DNA from: DASSJF01 sp035934535
GTDB taxonomy: Bacteria > Sysuimicrobiota > Sysuimicrobiia > Sysuimicrobiales > Segetimicrobiaceae
Direction: 5' to 3'
Assembly: GCA_035934535.1 (NCBI GenBank)
Contig: DASYXS010000146.1
Span: forward strand, 1 to 7,136
DNA length: 7,136 nucleotides
Both the position numbers and the translations under genes were made by a program. The notes under the pieces are model-generated. The model was not told the origin of the DNA. It worked only from the letters and a program-made list of their open reading frames with translations, and ran no database searches. The first letter of the stretch is position 1. The number at the start of each line of letters is the position of its first letter. This document shows positions 6,157 through 7,136 of this stretch, one piece after another.

Positions 6157-6975
6157 CTACCGCCCGATCTGGTCGAGCGGCCGCCGGCGTAAGAGGCGCC
6201 ACGCCGTGAGCGCGCCCGCCGCGATGCCCAGCACGATCGACAAGGCACCGGCGTCCGCGACGAGGCCCCACGTCACGCGTGAAAAGACGATGCCGGTGTC
6301 GAACAGGCGCCGGTAGTAGGCGTTGATGGCGAACGAGAGCGCGTAGGCCAGGCCCGCGCCGGCGAGACTGCCCGCGGTCGCGACGGCCGTCGCGACGAGC
6401 AGCACGGTGGCCGCCACCGTGCGCGTTCCGACGCCCATGAGCCGCATCATCCCGACTTCGCGCCGCATCTCCTCGCCCCGCAGCGTCATGATCGTCACCA
6501 GGAAGACGCTGCCGGCGAGGACGGCGACGGCCCCGATCGCGCGGTGAAACCGGGCCACCACCTCAAACGAGCTCGAATTGCGGCGGGCGAGGTCGGCGGA
6601 GGTGTACGCGTGCACCCCGACGCCCATCGACGTCAGATCCGAAGCGACGCGGGAGGCGCGCGACGGATCGCGCAGCCGGACGACGATGCTGTCGACCTCG
6701 TCGGCGCTTCCCGCGAGCGCCTGCAGGTCGCTCAGATGCAGCCGGACGTCGGCCTCCCGATCGGCGACCTCGGTCGGGTACAGGAGCGGGCGGTACAGGT
6801 GCGCGACCCGGACGCGCCGCCACGGGCCCGCGGCGGTCGGGGCGATGTCGATCTCGTCGCCGGCCGCCACGCCGAGCGCGCGCGCGGTCCGGTCACTGAC
6901 GGCGACGTCGATCTCCGGCGCCGGCTCCCGCGGCGCGGCGGCGACGGCCGCGGCCGCGAGCGCGGCCGCCAGCAC
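6157..6975 (-). CDS. Short FtsX-type ABC permease lacking the first half of the periplasmic domain
   Basis: The product is 272 residues from GTG at 6975. It opens with an Ala-rich hydrophobic stretch (1-14) and goes straight into VAVSDRTARALGVAAGDEI (about 24-42), which corresponds to residues from about 146 of the full permease. The shared DL.AL.G and VRL.DP.RA segments (about 83-108) confirm the paralogy. Helices are at about 144-164, 186-212 and 236-262, with the coupling segment RGEEMRREVGMMRLMGVG (166-183) after the first. About 100 residues of periplasmic domain between helix 1 and this point, normal in FtsX permeases, are absent, and the length is well below the usual 380-420. An in-frame CTG at 7008-7006, forming a CTGA overlap with the upstream stop, would give 283 residues and a good signal peptide or helix (TRLRLAAGCGVLAAAL followed by more Ala/Val). 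It is probably functional together with another subunit; a decayed permease is the alternative. Confidence 0.86.
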   Translation of the reverse strand: MLAAALAAAAVAAAPREPAPEIDVAVSDRTARALGVAAGDEIDIAPTAAGPWRRVRVAHLYRPLLYPTEVADREADVRLHLSDLQALAGSADEVDSIVVRLRDPSRASRVASDLTSMGVGVHAYTSADLARRNSSSFEVVARFHRAIGAVAVLAGSVFLVTIMTLRGEEMRREVGMMRLMGVGTRTVAATVLLVATAVATAGSLAGAGLAYALSFAINAYYRRLFDTGIVFSRVTWGLVADAGALSIVLGIAAGALTAWRLLRRRPLDQIGR

Positions 6976-7004
6976 GCCGCACCCGGCGGCAAGACGAAGC
7001 CGGG

Positions 7005-7136
7005 TCAGGATTTCGGGCCCGCCGGCGGCGTCGCGCGGAGCGCCGCCGCGAGGCGATCGTACGTGGCCGTCAGTTCCTCGGGCAGCACCTTGGTCTCCCC
7101 GAGGACGGGCATGAAATTCGTGTCCCCGACCCAGCG
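7005..7136 (-). CDS. Unrecognised protein, C-terminal 43 residues (partial)
   Basis: An open frame enters at the right edge and ends with TGA at 7007-7005. The visible tail begins RWVGDTNFMPVLGETKV, continues with LPEELTATYDRLAAALR and ends with a Pro/Gly linker, AGPKS. It looks like the folded end of a real protein: an aromatic/Gly strand-like segment followed by an amphipathic helix. Codon usage is like that of the neighbours. I do not recognise the family from 43 residues. The TGA lies within CTGA, where CTG is in frame with the following short permease, so this gene is almost certainly in the same transcript. By position it could be a substrate-binding or enzymatic partner of the ABC system, but that is inference only. 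Confidence 0.7.
   Translation of the reverse strand, partial: RWVGDTNFMPVLGETKVLPEELTATYDRLAAALRATPPAGPKS

Noticed and set aside
4943..6271. In-frame upstream extension of the ATPase frame (to 668 residues)
   Set aside because: It overlaps the full-length permease in another frame and is Arg-rich noise. The GTG at 4942 has a strong ribosome binding site and gives the normal ATPase length.
6157..7136. Assignment of the transporter to the P19 (iron-binding protein) gene cluster, which also has FtsX-type permeases and an ATPase
   Set aside because: No P19, Ftr1 permease or thioredoxin-like gene is visible, and the partial upstream C-terminus does not look like P19. The CrtC/AttH-like domain fits an Att-type set better.
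1..7136. Search for tRNA/rRNA genes, CRISPR arrays, transposase genes, prophage genes or toxin-antitoxin genes
   Set aside because: None seen. The window is filled end to end by the coding regions listed, with no intergenic stretch longer than three bases.

Overview
The window is very GC-rich (well over 60% by eye, not counted), with G/C at almost every third codon position. Genes are packed so tightly that essentially no base lies outside a coding region. Four-base stop/start overlaps, GTG starts and a chromosomal proB-proA pair point to a free-living, high-GC bacterium. The phylum cannot be fixed from this sequence. I found no tRNA, rRNA, CRISPR array, insertion sequence, promoter or Rho-independent terminator.

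Plus strand (1-1420): the last 47 codons of proB (glutamate 5-kinase) run through a GTGA overlap into a complete proA (gamma-glutamyl phosphate reductase). These are the first two enzymes of proline synthesis from glutamate.

Minus strand (7136 down to 1421): one dense run of at least seven genes, converging on proA with zero bases between the two stop codons. In transcription order they are: (1) the C-terminal 43 residues of an unrecognised protein; (2) a short FtsX-type permease with only the second half of the periplasmic domain and the last three membrane helices; (3) a full-length FtsX/MacB-type permease; (4) a MacB/LolD-type ABC ATPase; (5) a 499-residue protein with an FtsX-like first helix and first half of the periplasmic domain, joined to a CrtC/AttH-type lipocalin-like domain; (6) a HAD-superfamily phosphatase or phosphomutase; (7) a LysE/RhtB-family exporter.

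The main observation is that genes 2 and 5 look like complementary halves of one FtsX permease. Gene 5 supplies helix 1 and the first part of the periplasmic domain, and carries the lipocalin-like domain. Gene 2 supplies the rest of the periplasmic domain and helices 2-4. Gene 3 is an intact paralogue that aligns with both halves. With the ATPase they could form a type VII (MacB/LolCDE-like) ABC machine: one intact permease, one permease split over two polypeptides, and a built-in lipocalin-like module outside the cytoplasmic membrane. Components of this kind (ATPase, two permeases, lipocalin-like secreted protein) recall the AttEFGH-type operons. The split and the fusion are the unusual part. 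The substrate cannot be read from the sequence.
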